NCBI GenBank assembly: GCA_958450865.1
Contig: CAUDNY010000002.1
Coordinates: 1-64,000 of the forward strand
Direction: 5' to 3'
Origin: an uncultured Collinsella sp.
GTDB taxonomy: Bacteria; Actinomycetota; Coriobacteriia; Coriobacteriales; Coriobacteriaceae
DNA: 64,000 bases
The translations under genes were made by a program, and so were the position numbers. Shown one piece after another: positions 1 to 7,612 of the stretch (position 1 is the first letter of the stretch; each line of letters begins with the position of its first letter). The notes under the pieces are model-generated. The model was not told where the DNA came from. It searched no databases and worked only from the letters and a program-made list of their open reading frames with translations.

Positions 1-1
1 C

Positions 2-61
2 GCCAACAGCCCCTCGGGCGGCGCGGTGGCCACCATCGCGGTCCCCCTGTGCGGGGCCTGA
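2..61 (+). CDS. 3' end of an unidentified plus-strand gene
   Basis: The last 19 codons of a gene entering from the left edge read through to a TGA at 59-61. The ending (SPSGGAVATIAVPL) resembles the close of a histidine-kinase ATPase domain, where a Gly-Gly-Ala stretch precedes a final I-x-x-P-L strand, but the piece is too short to be sure. Its stop codon lies inside a hairpin shared with the convergent gene on the other strand. Confidence 0.3.
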   Translation, partial: ANSPSGGAVATIAVPLCGA

Positions 62-79
62 CGAATCAGGCCCCGCACA
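48..79. terminator. Convergent 14-bp hairpin between two gene ends
   Basis: Positions 48-61 pair perfectly with 66-79 around a CGAA tetraloop. Both flanking genes stop within or at the hairpin, so it probably ends transcription from both sides. There is no clear T tract on either side. Confidence 0.5.
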
Positions 80-269
80 CTGGCATACCTCGCAACCAAA
101 CGCTTCCCGGATAATTCATGAGGCCGTACTCGTATTCGAGCCTGCCTATCTCTGCGGCAAGCGCCTCCGTCATGTAGAAGGTTTTCGTGCGGCCCGTCGA
201 CTTCGCCAGGCGGTCGTACCTGTTCGCGAGGTCCTCGGGGGTTCTCAGGGCTGCGGTGGCGGTTGCCAT
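66..269 (-). CDS. Ribbon-helix-helix antitoxin-like protein
   Basis: A 67-residue protein whose first 45 residues look like a RelB/CopG-type ribbon-helix-helix antitoxin: a short N-terminal strand, then LANRYDRLAKSTGRTKTFYM and a helix (TEALAAEIGRLEYEYGL). Such proteins dimerise, bind their own promoter and neutralise an RNase toxin encoded just downstream. No toxin follows here, because the gene runs into a convergent hairpin. The last 15 residues (SVWLRGMPVCGA) do not look like the family and partly come from the hairpin, so the gene may have lost its natural end and its partner. The RHH assignment is from pattern recognition only. Confidence 0.55.
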   Translation of the reverse strand: MATATAALRTPEDLANRYDRLAKSTGRTKTFYMTEALAAEIGRLEYEYGLMNYPGSVWLRGMPVCGA

Positions 270-601
270 GATGCACCTCCCGGTTAGATGTAATACGTGT
301 ATTACTTTCTATCACATCACCCGAACCCCGCACCGGCGTACGGTCGTATCTGCTTTTTTACCTTACATTTTGTCAACCGGCCCATGCTCGGCTTGTTCAG
401 CCGGATTAAATCAACTGTTAAATCAATCCAGGCCTGTAGGGGGCGGTGGAAATCTTTCGAGGACTGGGGGCGCCGTCCCTGGGTCGGCTCCTCGATGGCC
501 GCGGCTGAATTCCCCTGCCATCGGCTGCGTGGGTTCCGGCACGGGGTTCTGGCGCTGCTCGAACTGGGCGCAAGACTCGACTGTTGGTCGTACCGGACGG
601 C
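270..601. other. Intergenic stretch without a recognisable gene
   Basis: Overlapping short reading frames occur on both strands, but none has a ribosome binding site or familiar motif. The antitoxin-like gene starts at its left edge and the first 178-bp structured repeat begins at its right edge. Confidence 0.5.
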
Positions 602-779
602 ATACGTTTTGAGACCGGCAAGCTGATGCCGGCTCGAGGACAGCGGCCCGGTGCACCGGGCCGATCGATAGCGGTCTCAGGTTCACAGCGCAGCTTCTCA
701 GGGCTCGCATATATAGGAAGACTTGATTGGCAATCGATTTTAATGAAGTCGGCAGCGCATGTCAGAGTTTTCAACAAAT
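602..779. repeat. 178-bp structured direct repeat, copy 1
   Basis: This segment matches 1499-1676 without any gap (constant offset of 897). It can fold into a three-way junction. An outer 8-bp stem (TGAGACCG with CGGTCTCA) encloses a hairpin (CCGGCA/TGCCGG) and a perfect 20-bp palindrome of CGGCCCGGTG and its complement. In this copy the outer stem is intact. It lies downstream of the DUF1648 gene relative to that gene's transcription. Confidence 0.75.
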
Positions 780-820
780 TTAACATGCCACCCTTTATAT
801 CCGCACGCGCGTAATTCAAC

Positions 821-1447
821 TCATAAGGACCGGCTATCCCTTACCTGTGACACAATCTCAAACGCACAGAACAGAATCATCAGTCCAATCATCGCATAAG
901 AGGCAGCCGGACCTTCAAGCACTATTCCACAAAGAACAATCTCCGCGCCGCCAATAAGAACTGTTATCAGGCGCTCTGCCTTTTTGCTCTCGCCGCTCGC
1001 ATAAAAAGGCGGCAAAGCGCACAAGATCACATATAGCCCGGGAAGGGAATACAGGATCGATAGTCCAAGCCCCCCATCAACCGTAGTGTTTTGCGTAAGA
1101 ATCAACTGAACCCAAACGGCAATTATCACTGAGCAGGTTGTCGATAAAAGAAGACTGGAAATATAGCACGCAACAAAGTCCCGTCGCATTCGAACAGAGA
1201 AATCCGCGAACTCTCTTCGCCGCGTGGAAACAATAAGGTACGCAGAAATTGCAATAGAACCAATCAGAGAAAACAGCGGAACAACCAGCAATTCAAGCTT
1301 ATTACCCCATCGATCAACCACACCCCCACTCCAATGAGCGGGAATTGTATCAGGGAGGACTGACCAAGCCGCCCATAGAATCAGAAATGGAAGAATAGAG
1401 AGGATGAAAGATGATAACACTGCAGTAATTTTTTTTGAGGCTCTCAT
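821..1447 (-). CDS. DUF1648 membrane protein
   Basis: A 208-residue integral membrane protein with about six hydrophobic segments. After the first segment comes LPDTIPAHWSGGVVDRWGNK, the hallmark of DUF1648, a domain found in SdpI-like immunity and signalling proteins and in many uncharacterised membrane proteins. The ATG at 1447 is chosen because AAGGAG lies about 11 bases before it; the upstream ATG at 1474 would contain that site. The gene stands alone between two copies of a 178-bp repeat, the upstream copy lying where a 5' leader would be. Immunity to a peptide toxin is possible but not shown. Confidence 0.75.
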   Translation of the reverse strand: MRASKKITAVLSSFILSILPFLILWAAWSVLPDTIPAHWSGGVVDRWGNKLELLVVPLFSLIGSIAISAYLIVSTRRREFADFSVRMRRDFVACYISSLLLSTTCSVIIAVWVQLILTQNTTVDGGLGLSILYSLPGLYVILCALPPFYASGESKKAERLITVLIGGAEIVLCGIVLEGPAASYAMIGLMILFCAFEIVSQVRDSRSL

Positions 1448-1498
1448 CGATTCCGCATCTCCTTGCGCGCCCACATTCCACTCCGCCTTAAATCAAGT

Positions 1499-1676
1499 AT
1501 ACGTTTTGAGACCGGCAAGCTGTTGCCGGCTCGAGGACAGCGGCCCGGTGCACCGGGCCGATCGATAGAGGACTCAGCTTCACAGCGCAGTTTCTTGGGG
1601 CTCGCATATATAGGAAGACTTGATCGGCAATCGATTTTAATGAAGTCGACAGCGCATGTCAGAGCTTTCAACAAAT
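1499..1676. repeat. 178-bp structured direct repeat, copy 2
   Basis: This is the second copy of the repeat at 602-779, with no insertions or deletions between them. The 20-bp palindrome and the CCGGCA/TGCCGG hairpin are kept, the latter with a changed loop. The outer 8-bp stem is weakened by base changes. It sits 52 bases upstream of the DUF1648 start codon, so it could belong to that gene's leader. Confidence 0.75.
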
Positions 1677-1723
1677 CGCAGGTAAATCCATGTACCAATT
1701 TTTGGTACACGGATTTACCTGCG
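1677..1723. repeat. Long near-perfect hairpin
   Basis: Two 20-base arms (CGCAGGTAAATCC...TGTACC and its complement) pair with a single A/C mismatch around a seven-base AT-rich loop. It abuts the end of the 178-bp repeat. There is no T tract, so a terminator role is uncertain. Confidence 0.6.
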
Positions 1724-2039
1724 ATGTTCATGCTTGGCCAAAAGCCCATCAAGCGATATATTCATTATTTTAATGCGCGCGCCTGAGCTTTTGGCTGAAG
1801 TGGCAGTCCGACCGCCGGTAGGCGGCCACGCTATATCCAAAGGCCACGCCTACTCCCCGTGCCCGGCTACGTCGACGACCCAGTGCTGCCCGTCGAGTTC
1901 CTGCCGCAGAGCTACATCAGGGACGTCTTATTGGGGGACGACCACATGGAACCCGGGAGATCAAGCTGTACGGCTGATCCATCCGTCAACAACATGTCAA
2001 AGCCCCAAAACCCAACAGGATCGCGAACGAGGGGATGAA
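1724..2039. other. Intergenic, possible unrecognised gene scrap
   Basis: No intact gene is seen. A plus-strand frame from about 1862 to 2037 reads PGYVDDPVLPVEFLPQSYI onward and has a protein-like composition, ending just before a terminator. It lacks a start and could be the tail of a lost gene. Confidence 0.3.
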
Positions 2040-2077
2040 TTGACCGCCCGGGTATTTGCGCCCGGGCGGTCAATTTT
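2040..2077 (+). terminator. Rho-independent terminator
   Basis: TTGACCGCCCGGG pairs perfectly over 13 bp with its complement around an 8-base loop, followed by TTTTAT. It follows the possible gene scrap on the plus strand. Confidence 0.7.
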
Positions 2078-2191
2078 ATCAAGCATGGGTGCGATTCTGT
2101 GAGGCCATTTTTCTGGCATCCGCCGTTTGCTCCGGTCTCAACGCACCCATCGACCGTTCAGCTATCTTTGCGAACGCGACCACGTGCGCAT

Positions 2192-2347
2192 TTGTCGAAC
2201 AATCAAATGTCCGACAATGTCTGACGGAGCTGTCAGACATTCACGCACGAACAGGTGAGCTTCGCGAGCGATTGTAGGCAACTAGTAGCCCCAGCTGCGT
2301 CTTTGGCGCAGGTTCGACGTCTGACATCTTGAATGTCTGACGTTGAA
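2192..2347. promoter_or_regulatory. Cluster of TGTCnGACA-like dyads
   Basis: Several related short palindromes occur within 160 bases: TTGTCGAACAA, ATGTCCGACAAT, a 9-bp hairpin ATGTCTGAC/GTCAGACAT at 2217-2240, and an imperfect 16-bp inverted repeat at 2312-2347 built on GTCTGACAT. Repetition of one core suggests binding sites of a dimeric regulator, about 370 bases before the ABC gene. No regulator gene lies beside it. Confidence 0.35.
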
Positions 2348-2720
2348 CGAAGCTGGTTGATAACAAGCAGGTGGAATAAACATGGAGCCCGACACCTCTC
2401 GCGCAATCGGCGCGCGGCAAGGGTCTGGCCCATCTCATATGTTGCCAACGCTAACGGTGAACCTGAGCGCCCGGGCACATTCTTTGTTGGCTGAAACCGG
2501 CATAGCAACTAGCGGAAGGCATCATCGAAGGAGTGTGCTGGAAAGCACCCGTCTCCTTAACTGTTAGAAATGCAAGTTAATAATCTATGTGGTCAATATA
2601 ATACCGTTGAACCAGCGTATCGATTCCGCTCAGCCATTCGCCTCGCCCCCATCGCACGCATCTTCATTCGGTCTGTCATTATTAATCTAACGATGCTTTG
2701 AGAAATGTAGGTGCTTCTAA
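2348..2720. other. Leader region before the ABC gene
   Basis: There is no convincing gene. Short frames exist on both strands without recognisable motifs. The stretch presumably carries the promoter of the ABC protein gene, but I cannot place it with confidence. Confidence 0.35.
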
Positions 2721-4535
2721 ATGTACTGTCGACTTCTTCTCAAACTAATCCTAAGAGACAGGGCCGTATGGATTTGTACGCTCGTTCTCGCTGCAGCCTT
2801 CTCCGTCCCCATTGCGTTCAATTCACCCATCTACGGGCCCTTCTTCATGAAGCAGGGCATGCAGGGCTTTGTCGACGCATTCAATACGCGCGCGCCCCAG
2901 GCCAGCGGCACAGACCTATCTCCAGAGCAGCAAAATGACGCGGAGCTTGCAAGATACGCGAACGCCGCCCTCGCCGCTCAAACCGACGCCGCCTTTCTCG
3001 ATTCTGCCGAGAGCTACTACGCGCTCATGGGCGAAGGCTTCCAATCCGGGTCCATCGTGGGAGACCGAGAGACCAATGACGCAGCGCTCGCATATTGCCG
3101 TGCCCTGAGCAGCTCCGGCATCACGGATATCCCGGCCTCCGCAAGCGACCTGCCATTCCTTTCCTTCCTGCCTTACGCCATTGCCACGGCGCCGTCTTTC
3201 CTTCCCTTCATCCCCTTCCTTCTCTCGTCGATACTCGTGCTCGGCGCCACAAGGCCCGGGACCCTGGCGGCGAAGGCGCCCGTGCCCAAATTCCGGCGCC
3301 TTATCCAGATCGTGTTTTCGATAATCGTCGCGGGGACCGCGATGCTCCTCGCCGGCCTCGCACCCGGGGGCATTTACGCCTTGGCCCTAAACGGCTTCGG
3401 GCAAACTGGGTACCCGATCGCCTTCTTCCATGACGGCGCGCTTGCCACCACGACCGCGGGAAACGTCTTCACAGCCCTGCTTCTCGCGCTGCTTGCGGGC
3501 GGAACCTTGATATCCGTTTGCTCCGCCGTCCTATCGACCGCAACGAGGCGCGTCCTCGCGGGCCCCCTTACCTCCGCGCTGCTTGTCGCGGCCCCGGCAT
3601 TCCCGTTACTGTCCGATTCGGCACTGGAGCATAACGCCGTGCTCGGGCTCCTGCCGCTGGCCGTGTTCTCGCCTATCGAGGCAACGGGTTACGTAGGATG
3701 CTTCCCGACAGAATTCATTGGCTCCGGTTCAGGCAGCGCATCGATGCTTGCCGTGGCACTGATATACGTCGCGGTCCTTTTTGCGGTCGGCGCCGTTGCG
3801 GCACGTTCGCCCAAACAGGCTGGACCCGCTAAAAAGCACCATGGGCTCGAGCTTCTGGACGCGAGCGTGGGATACGGGAGCACGACGGTACTTTCAATCG
3901 GGTCGCTTTTCCTGGGCCCGGGGACGGCGGCGGGCCTCGTTGCTCCCAACGGCTCGGGGAAAACCACCCTTCTTGAAGCGCTGTCGGGCCAATTTCCCAC
4001 CCGCATCCGCTCGGGAAGCCTGGCGGCAGACGGAATCTGCCAACGTCGATCAGCCGAATTTGCAGAACTCGTCTACCTGAGCTCTTCGGGCGGCGCGGAT
4101 CTCTATCCCACGCTATCGGCCCTCGAGCACCTTGCTTTCGTTAGGGAGGCGTGGAAATCGGCCGCCGACATCGACTCGCTCTGCAACTCCCTCGGAATCT
4201 CCCCATATCTCGACAAGCCGACCCGTAAACTCTCGACAGGAATGAAGCAGCAGGTAAAGCTTGCCATGGCGATAGCGACCGATTGCCCGTACCTCATCCT
4301 CGATGAACCGCTGAACGGCCTCGATCCGGGAAAACGGAAAACCTCCTGCGACGCGATGCGCAGCGAGGTGGCGCGGGGACGCAGCGTGCTCATTTCAAGC
4401 CATCTGCTCGACGACCTGGCAGACCTCACCAACTCGTTCTACTTCATCGAGGCCGGCACGCTCGTGGAAAAGATCAAGTCGTCCTCGCAGACGCTCAAGC
4501 AGGAATACCTCGATACATACGAGGGAGGTGAATGA
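2721..4535 (+). CDS. ABC transporter, permease fused to ATPase
   Basis: A 604-residue protein joining a membrane part to a C-terminal ATP-binding domain. A hydrophobic segment at about 17-35 is followed by a polar, probably external region to about 145, then several membrane spans up to about 370. The ATPase carries Walker A PNGSGKTT (near 410), the signature LSTGM (near 503), Walker B YLILDEP (near 523) and a switch His in SSHLLDD. The order resembles bacteriocin or lantibiotic exporter and immunity permeases fused to their ATPase; substrate unknown. AGGTG lies about 8 bases before the ATG. The next gene starts one base after its stop. NGLDP replaces the usual D-loop SGLDP. Confidence 0.8.
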   Translation: MYCRLLLKLILRDRAVWICTLVLAAAFSVPIAFNSPIYGPFFMKQGMQGFVDAFNTRAPQASGTDLSPEQQNDAELARYANAALAAQTDAAFLDSAESYYALMGEGFQSGSIVGDRETNDAALAYCRALSSSGITDIPASASDLPFLSFLPYAIATAPSFLPFIPFLLSSILVLGATRPGTLAAKAPVPKFRRLIQIVFSIIVAGTAMLLAGLAPGGIYALALNGFGQTGYPIAFFHDGALATTTAGNVFTALLLALLAGGTLISVCSAVLSTATRRVLAGPLTSALLVAAPAFPLLSDSALEHNAVLGLLPLAVFSPIEATGYVGCFPTEFIGSGSGSASMLAVALIYVAVLFAVGAVAARSPKQAGPAKKHHGLELLDASVGYGSTTVLSIGSLFLGPGTAAGLVAPNGSGKTTLLEALSGQFPTRIRSGSLAADGICQRRSAEFAELVYLSSSGGADLYPTLSALEHLAFVREAWKSAADIDSLCNSLGISPYLDKPTRKLSTGMKQQVKLAMAIATDCPYLILDEPLNGLDPGKRKTSCDAMRSEVARGRSVLISSHLLDDLADLTNSFYFIEAGTLVEKIKSSSQTLKQEYLDTYEGGE

Positions 4536-4536
4536 C

Positions 4537-4965
4537 ATGATAGGCAAGAGCTATGCAAAGATAGCGATTGTTGGCTTTGTACTTTGTCTTGCAATGGTGC
4601 TATGTGCATCATTTGCGAGGTATAGGTCCGAGCAGTCGTTCATCGATGGCGCTGAAAATGGGTTTGGCATAGACGGGATGTATGTCAGCGATGGCGCGAC
4701 CAGGCCGTCTATGGCGATTCTTGCAGGCGAAGACATGGAATGGCAAATCTCTAATGACGATGGCTCTTGTCTGAGTGGTCGTTTGGCCGCAACGAGCGAC
4801 CCGAATTCGTTCGATCTTCTCGACAATGATGGATCGGATTGCGGTTCAGTTCACCTGTCGTATGCATCACGAGATGGGATGGACGGCATTCTCTATGTCT
4901 CCCACGAGATTGGCGATTTCAAGATGCGCAGGACTAACCGAGTGCCGGCTTTTATCGAGGAGTGA
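4537..4965 (+). CDS. Small membrane-anchored protein, unknown
   Basis: A 142-residue protein with one N-terminal hydrophobic segment (residues 8-25, IAIVGFVLCLAMVLCASFA) followed by a polar, acidic domain that should face outside. I do not recognise the family. GGAGGTG, seven bases before the ATG at 4537, decides the start over an in-frame GTG at 4528. It begins one base after the ABC protein's stop, so the two are probably translationally coupled and work together, for example as an accessory subunit. It is followed by two strong hairpins. Confidence 0.65.
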   Translation: MIGKSYAKIAIVGFVLCLAMVLCASFARYRSEQSFIDGAENGFGIDGMYVSDGATRPSMAILAGEDMEWQISNDDGSCLSGRLAATSDPNSFDLLDNDGSDCGSVHLSYASRDGMDGILYVSHEIGDFKMRRTNRVPAFIEE

Positions 4966-4970
4966 GAATT

Positions 4971-4999
4971 CCCGGCGGCCTGCCGATCAGGCCGCCGGG
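4971..4999 (+). terminator. GC-rich hairpin after the ABC operon
   Basis: CCCGGCGGCCTG pairs perfectly with its complement over 12 bp around a five-base loop, four bases after the stop codon. No T tract follows, so termination is likely but not certain. Confidence 0.55.
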
Positions 5000-5007
5000 G
5001 TATCGAA

Positions 5008-5045
5008 TCCCGCATTCATCCGTATGCACACGGATGAATGCGGGA
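5008..5045. repeat. Second perfect 15-bp hairpin
   Basis: TCCCGCATTCATCCG and its exact complement enclose an eight-base loop (TATGCACA). It lies nine bases after the first hairpin. Its AT content and length set it apart from an ordinary terminator. Confidence 0.55.
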
Positions 5046-5094
5046 AATGCCCGGATGAAGTTGATAATCAAGGAAACAATGCCGTTCTGCCTGG

Positions 5095-5403
5095 GACGGC
5101 TTTGGTCTGGACTTTAACTACAACATCGCAATCGACACTTATCAGCTCGCGCGACGCGCATGGCCAAATCTCGGACGCTGGTGCATGGAGGACCTTCGAG
5201 ATTTACTGTACATCCAAAACGACGACGCACACCGCGTGCTCGCCGACTGCGAAGACGAGATGGCTGTCTACAATGCGATCAGAAACGGCGTGAAGTCCGG
5301 AGAGCTTTCTGTCGAACCGCCGCGCCGTCGCGCGAGCCGACCGGGCAATCCGGGCAATCTGGTCCCGGCTCTCCCGGTCGTATTCCTACGATATCGCCCC
5401 TAG
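5095..5403 (+). pseudogene. DnaQ-like DEDDh exonuclease remnant
   Basis: An open frame with no start (an in-frame stop lies at 5065-5067) encodes the C-terminal part of a DEDDh 3'-5' exonuclease such as the DNA polymerase III epsilon subunit. It reads FGLDFNYN, then IDTYQLARRAWPNLG, then DDAHRVLADCEDEMAVYNAI. The final His-x4-Asp (AHRVLAD) is the family's third catalytic motif. The N-terminal half with the first Asp-x-Glu motif is missing, so it cannot be active. The frame ends at TAG 5401-5403. The remnant follows the two hairpins directly. Confidence 0.65.
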
Positions 5404-5415
5404 ATCATCAATGTG

Positions 5416-5655
5416 TCAGATAAAGAATGAGGCAATGGCTATGATCACGCCTACGGCAGATGCAACGACTGCGCCTTTTTTCCTCTCCTTTAGTCCGACG
5501 AACAGGGTTGCCGTAAAGTAAAGGGCGGAAATGCAGGCTATGGCAAGCGAAACGAGTTCCTTGGGCGGTTTCAGCAAAAGGTCGCTAGCAAAGAGTAATG
5601 CAAGCAGGGCAAAGCCGATTGTGTTCAAGTATCTCGATTGATTTTGCGACAACAT
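5416..5655 (-). CDS. Small three-span membrane protein
   Basis: A 79-residue protein with three hydrophobic stretches (about residues 10-27, 33-53 and 61-79) and basic connecting loops (GLKERKKGA), so probably an inner-membrane protein. Family unknown. The ATG at 5655 is preceded by AAGGAAG at good spacing. It stands alone between an exonuclease remnant and a decayed secreted-protein region, and may be a leftover of the same lost cluster. Small proteins of this kind include immunity proteins and stress proteins, but nothing here decides. Confidence 0.55.
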   Translation of the reverse strand: MLSQNQSRYLNTIGFALLALLFASDLLLKPPKELVSLAIACISALYFTATLFVGLKERKKGAVVASAVGVIIAIASFFI

Positions 5656-5902
5656 GGCAACTTCCTTTCAGAACATGCAAATGAAAAGTCGGTACGATGT
5701 CATTGCGGTTGCAAAAAAGCCGCCGCTAGGACCGGTTGTCACGAGACCGGCGATAACTTCAGCGGTGCCAACAAGCTAGAGATCGCGCAGGCAAGCCTCC
5801 TCCTTCGCGTTCAGCTTGACCTTGTGAGGGACGGTGCGGTTATTTGCAGATCCGTGAGAATCGCACCACGCCTTGGAATATGAATCCGTGCAGCGCCCGC
5901 GC
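5656..5902. other. Short decayed stretch
   Basis: There is no start-to-stop gene. On the minus strand a frame (CTDSYSKAWCDSHGSANNR and onward) looks like the frameshifted continuation of the small secreted protein at 5903-6073, followed by stops. Confidence 0.35.
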
Positions 5903-6073
5903 TCAAAAAAGGTATATATCGTAATTATCGTCGTAATTGTCTCCGACGTAGATCTCGCTGCTCTCGGCGGGAGATCCCTCGTCGGCATAGGCTGCCGCAA
6001 CGGGCACAAATGGTGTCATGACAAGGGAGTGGCAAAGAGCTGCTGAGATGATGGAGGGCAGGCATTTCTTCAT
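5903..6073 (-). CDS. Small secreted peptide, probably frameshifted
   Basis: A 56-residue product with a typical signal peptide: MKK start, hydrophobic core, and a likely cleavage after AAAYA before DEGSPAES. The ATG at 6073 has AAGGAG seven bases upstream, a strong site. The mature part is short and acidic (IYVGDNYDDNYD), then stops. The next frame continues with a Cys-containing, basic sequence, which suggests that one indel truncated a longer secreted protein. It starts 29 bases after a thioredoxin-like pseudogene on the same strand, so the two were probably one operon for an exported, disulfide-linked product. The function is unknown. Confidence 0.45.
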   Translation of the reverse strand: MKKCLPSIISAALCHSLVMTPFVPVAAAYADEGSPAESSEIYVGDNYDDNYDIYLF

Positions 6074-6102
6074 GGCTGGCTCCTTAAACTGGCCTTTGAT
6101 AG

Positions 6103-6429
6103 TTACTCGATGTCGCCTCCTTCCGCTTTATATCCGTTGTATTCGGCGTATTTCTTTAATAAGGCAAGAGGTTCTTCCTCTCCTTCGGATGAGCCGATGA
6201 TGTTTCCTTGGTCATCCAGTATGAATACGGACGGAATATGCTCAAGTTCATATTGGTCATTCACGACCTTATCTTAATCTATGTAAATGGGAAAGTCTCC
6301 TTCATGGACCGAGGCTTCTTCAATCGTGCTGTCCTCAGAAACATTGAAAAGGTTCTTCCTTATGGCTGCGAAATTATCAAGTTGTGGCATATCCTCTATG
6401 AGAGATTCGCAGTGCGGACACCACGATGC
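6103..6429 (-). pseudogene. Thioredoxin-like (TlpA-type) remnant
   Basis: Reading the minus strand from about 6429 gives ASWCPHC, the active-site CxxC of a thioredoxin fold, then about 100 residues including HIPSVFILDDQGNIIG with the cis-proline, ending at TAA 6103-6105. An in-frame TAA at 6274-6276 splits the frame. The part before the active site is missing: sequence homology stops at about 6430, exactly where the plus-strand DUF6273 remnant begins. TlpA-type proteins reduce or transfer disulfides outside the membrane, fitting the adjacent small secreted protein. Confidence 0.6.
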
Positions 6430-6947
6430 CCGGATACCGCATCATCGGTATCAACCATGACGACCTCGCCGACGGTAGCGGCAAGGCGGGGCTGACGTTT
6501 GAGACGACCAACGATGTCCTATACAAACACATCTGGAACGACACAAAGACCAATGTCGGCGGTTGGAGGTCCTCTAAGCTCCGCGCCCGCCTGAACTCCG
6601 GTGACCTCTGGGCGCTCCTGCCGGCCGAGCTCCAGTCCAAGGCGAAGGCCGTCACGAAGATGACGGACAACGAGGGCGGCGGTAGCGCCGGCACTCCGAC
6701 GGCAACGAATGACAAGGTCTTCATCCTCTCGACGACCGAGATTTACGGAGACCTCCAGTCTGACGGCGCCCAGTACGAGTACTATGCGACGTCGAGGTAT
6801 TCTGGACCTGAGATTGTGTGCTATTTCAGCACTCGTTCCGTGTCTCCGAGTGACTCAACGGACTTTATCTATGTTGACCCTTTCGGTCGCTGGAGCAGCG
6901 GTAGTGCCAACAGTGCCGGCAACGTGTTTCCCGCTTGGTGCTTCTAG
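6426..6947 (+). pseudogene. DUF6273 protein, N-terminally truncated
   Basis: The frame encodes 173 residues of a DUF6273-type domain: YRIIGINHDDLADGSGKAGL near the start, KLRARLN.GDLWALLPAEL, KVFILSTTEIYGD, and the closing VFPAWCF. This domain is common in cell-surface or extracellular proteins of gut Coriobacteriia and Firmicutes. No ribosome binding site precedes the first ATG, and the N-terminal signal peptide is missing, so the gene was cut at the junction with the thioredoxin remnant. The C-terminus is intact and followed by a strong terminator. The central WLRS segment usual in this family appears as YFSTRSV. Confidence 0.6.
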
Positions 6948-6960
6948 ATTTTCTAGTGCA

Positions 6961-6993
6961 AGGCCCGCGCGACTCCGCGCGGGCCTATCTTTT
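6961..6993 (+). terminator. Rho-independent terminator
   Basis: AGGCCCGCGCG pairs with its complement over 11 bp around a four-base loop and is followed by ATCTTTT. It ends the DUF6273 remnant. Confidence 0.8.
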
Positions 6994-7421
6994 GGCAAGT
7001 GTACGAACGGTTTAGGTTCGCGGCACAGGTATTCGGGTTGAGGAGAAATGGGGTCATATGGCGGCTCTCAGAGCGCCTGCTGCACTCCCCCGCCATTACC
7101 CCTGCGGCGTCCTCGTATGGAGCCCATCCTGGTTGGCATATCGTTGCAATCGCTCACTTGTCCACCGGTCAAGTGAGCTACTGGAATAAATACAGCGACA
7201 CGCTTGTTCGTTACAGTCGCTATATCTGTGTAAATCGCCGCGATAAATACAGTCTGTACTCGACTGTATACCAGCTACGCGTATGTAGATTCATATCGCG
7301 TTAATAAATCGGCCCAAGCGTGTGCAAAACGCGCAAGTAGCCGCAAAAGGCGATTATCGCGCAGGGTGATTTTTGGCACCCTGTTGATTAATCAAAATTA
7401 AGCAATTGCTTAAAACAAAAA
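6994..7421. other. Intergenic, no gene seen
   Basis: This is AT-richer sequence without a convincing reading frame. It separates the decayed accessory zone from the core block. The phrase TAAATACAG occurs twice near 7188 and 7244, with a small hairpin (ACAGTC/GACTGT) close by; significance unknown. Confidence 0.4.
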
Positions 7422-7446
7422 AGGTCAGGCACTAAGTACCTGACCT
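7422..7446 (-). terminator. Terminator of tRNA-Pro / core operon
   Basis: AGGTCAGG pairs with CCTGACCT around a short loop and is followed on the minus strand by TTTTTTGTTTT. It lies just downstream of tRNA-Pro. Confidence 0.75.
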
Positions 7447-7455
7447 GCAAACTTC

Positions 7456-7532
<77 letters not shown>

Positions 7533-7612
7533 AAGCTTTTGTTTGTTGCTCTGCTCTCGCTCGCAACAGGGAGTATATTAACCCGAAACTTTGGACTTGT
7601 GCAAGAACTTTT

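Noticed and set aside
418..819. A minus-strand frame through the 178-bp repeat, conserved between the two copies
   Set aside because: The two copies differ at many amino-acid-changing positions with no bias to silent changes, and there is no ribosome site. The DNA structure explains the conservation better than a protein.
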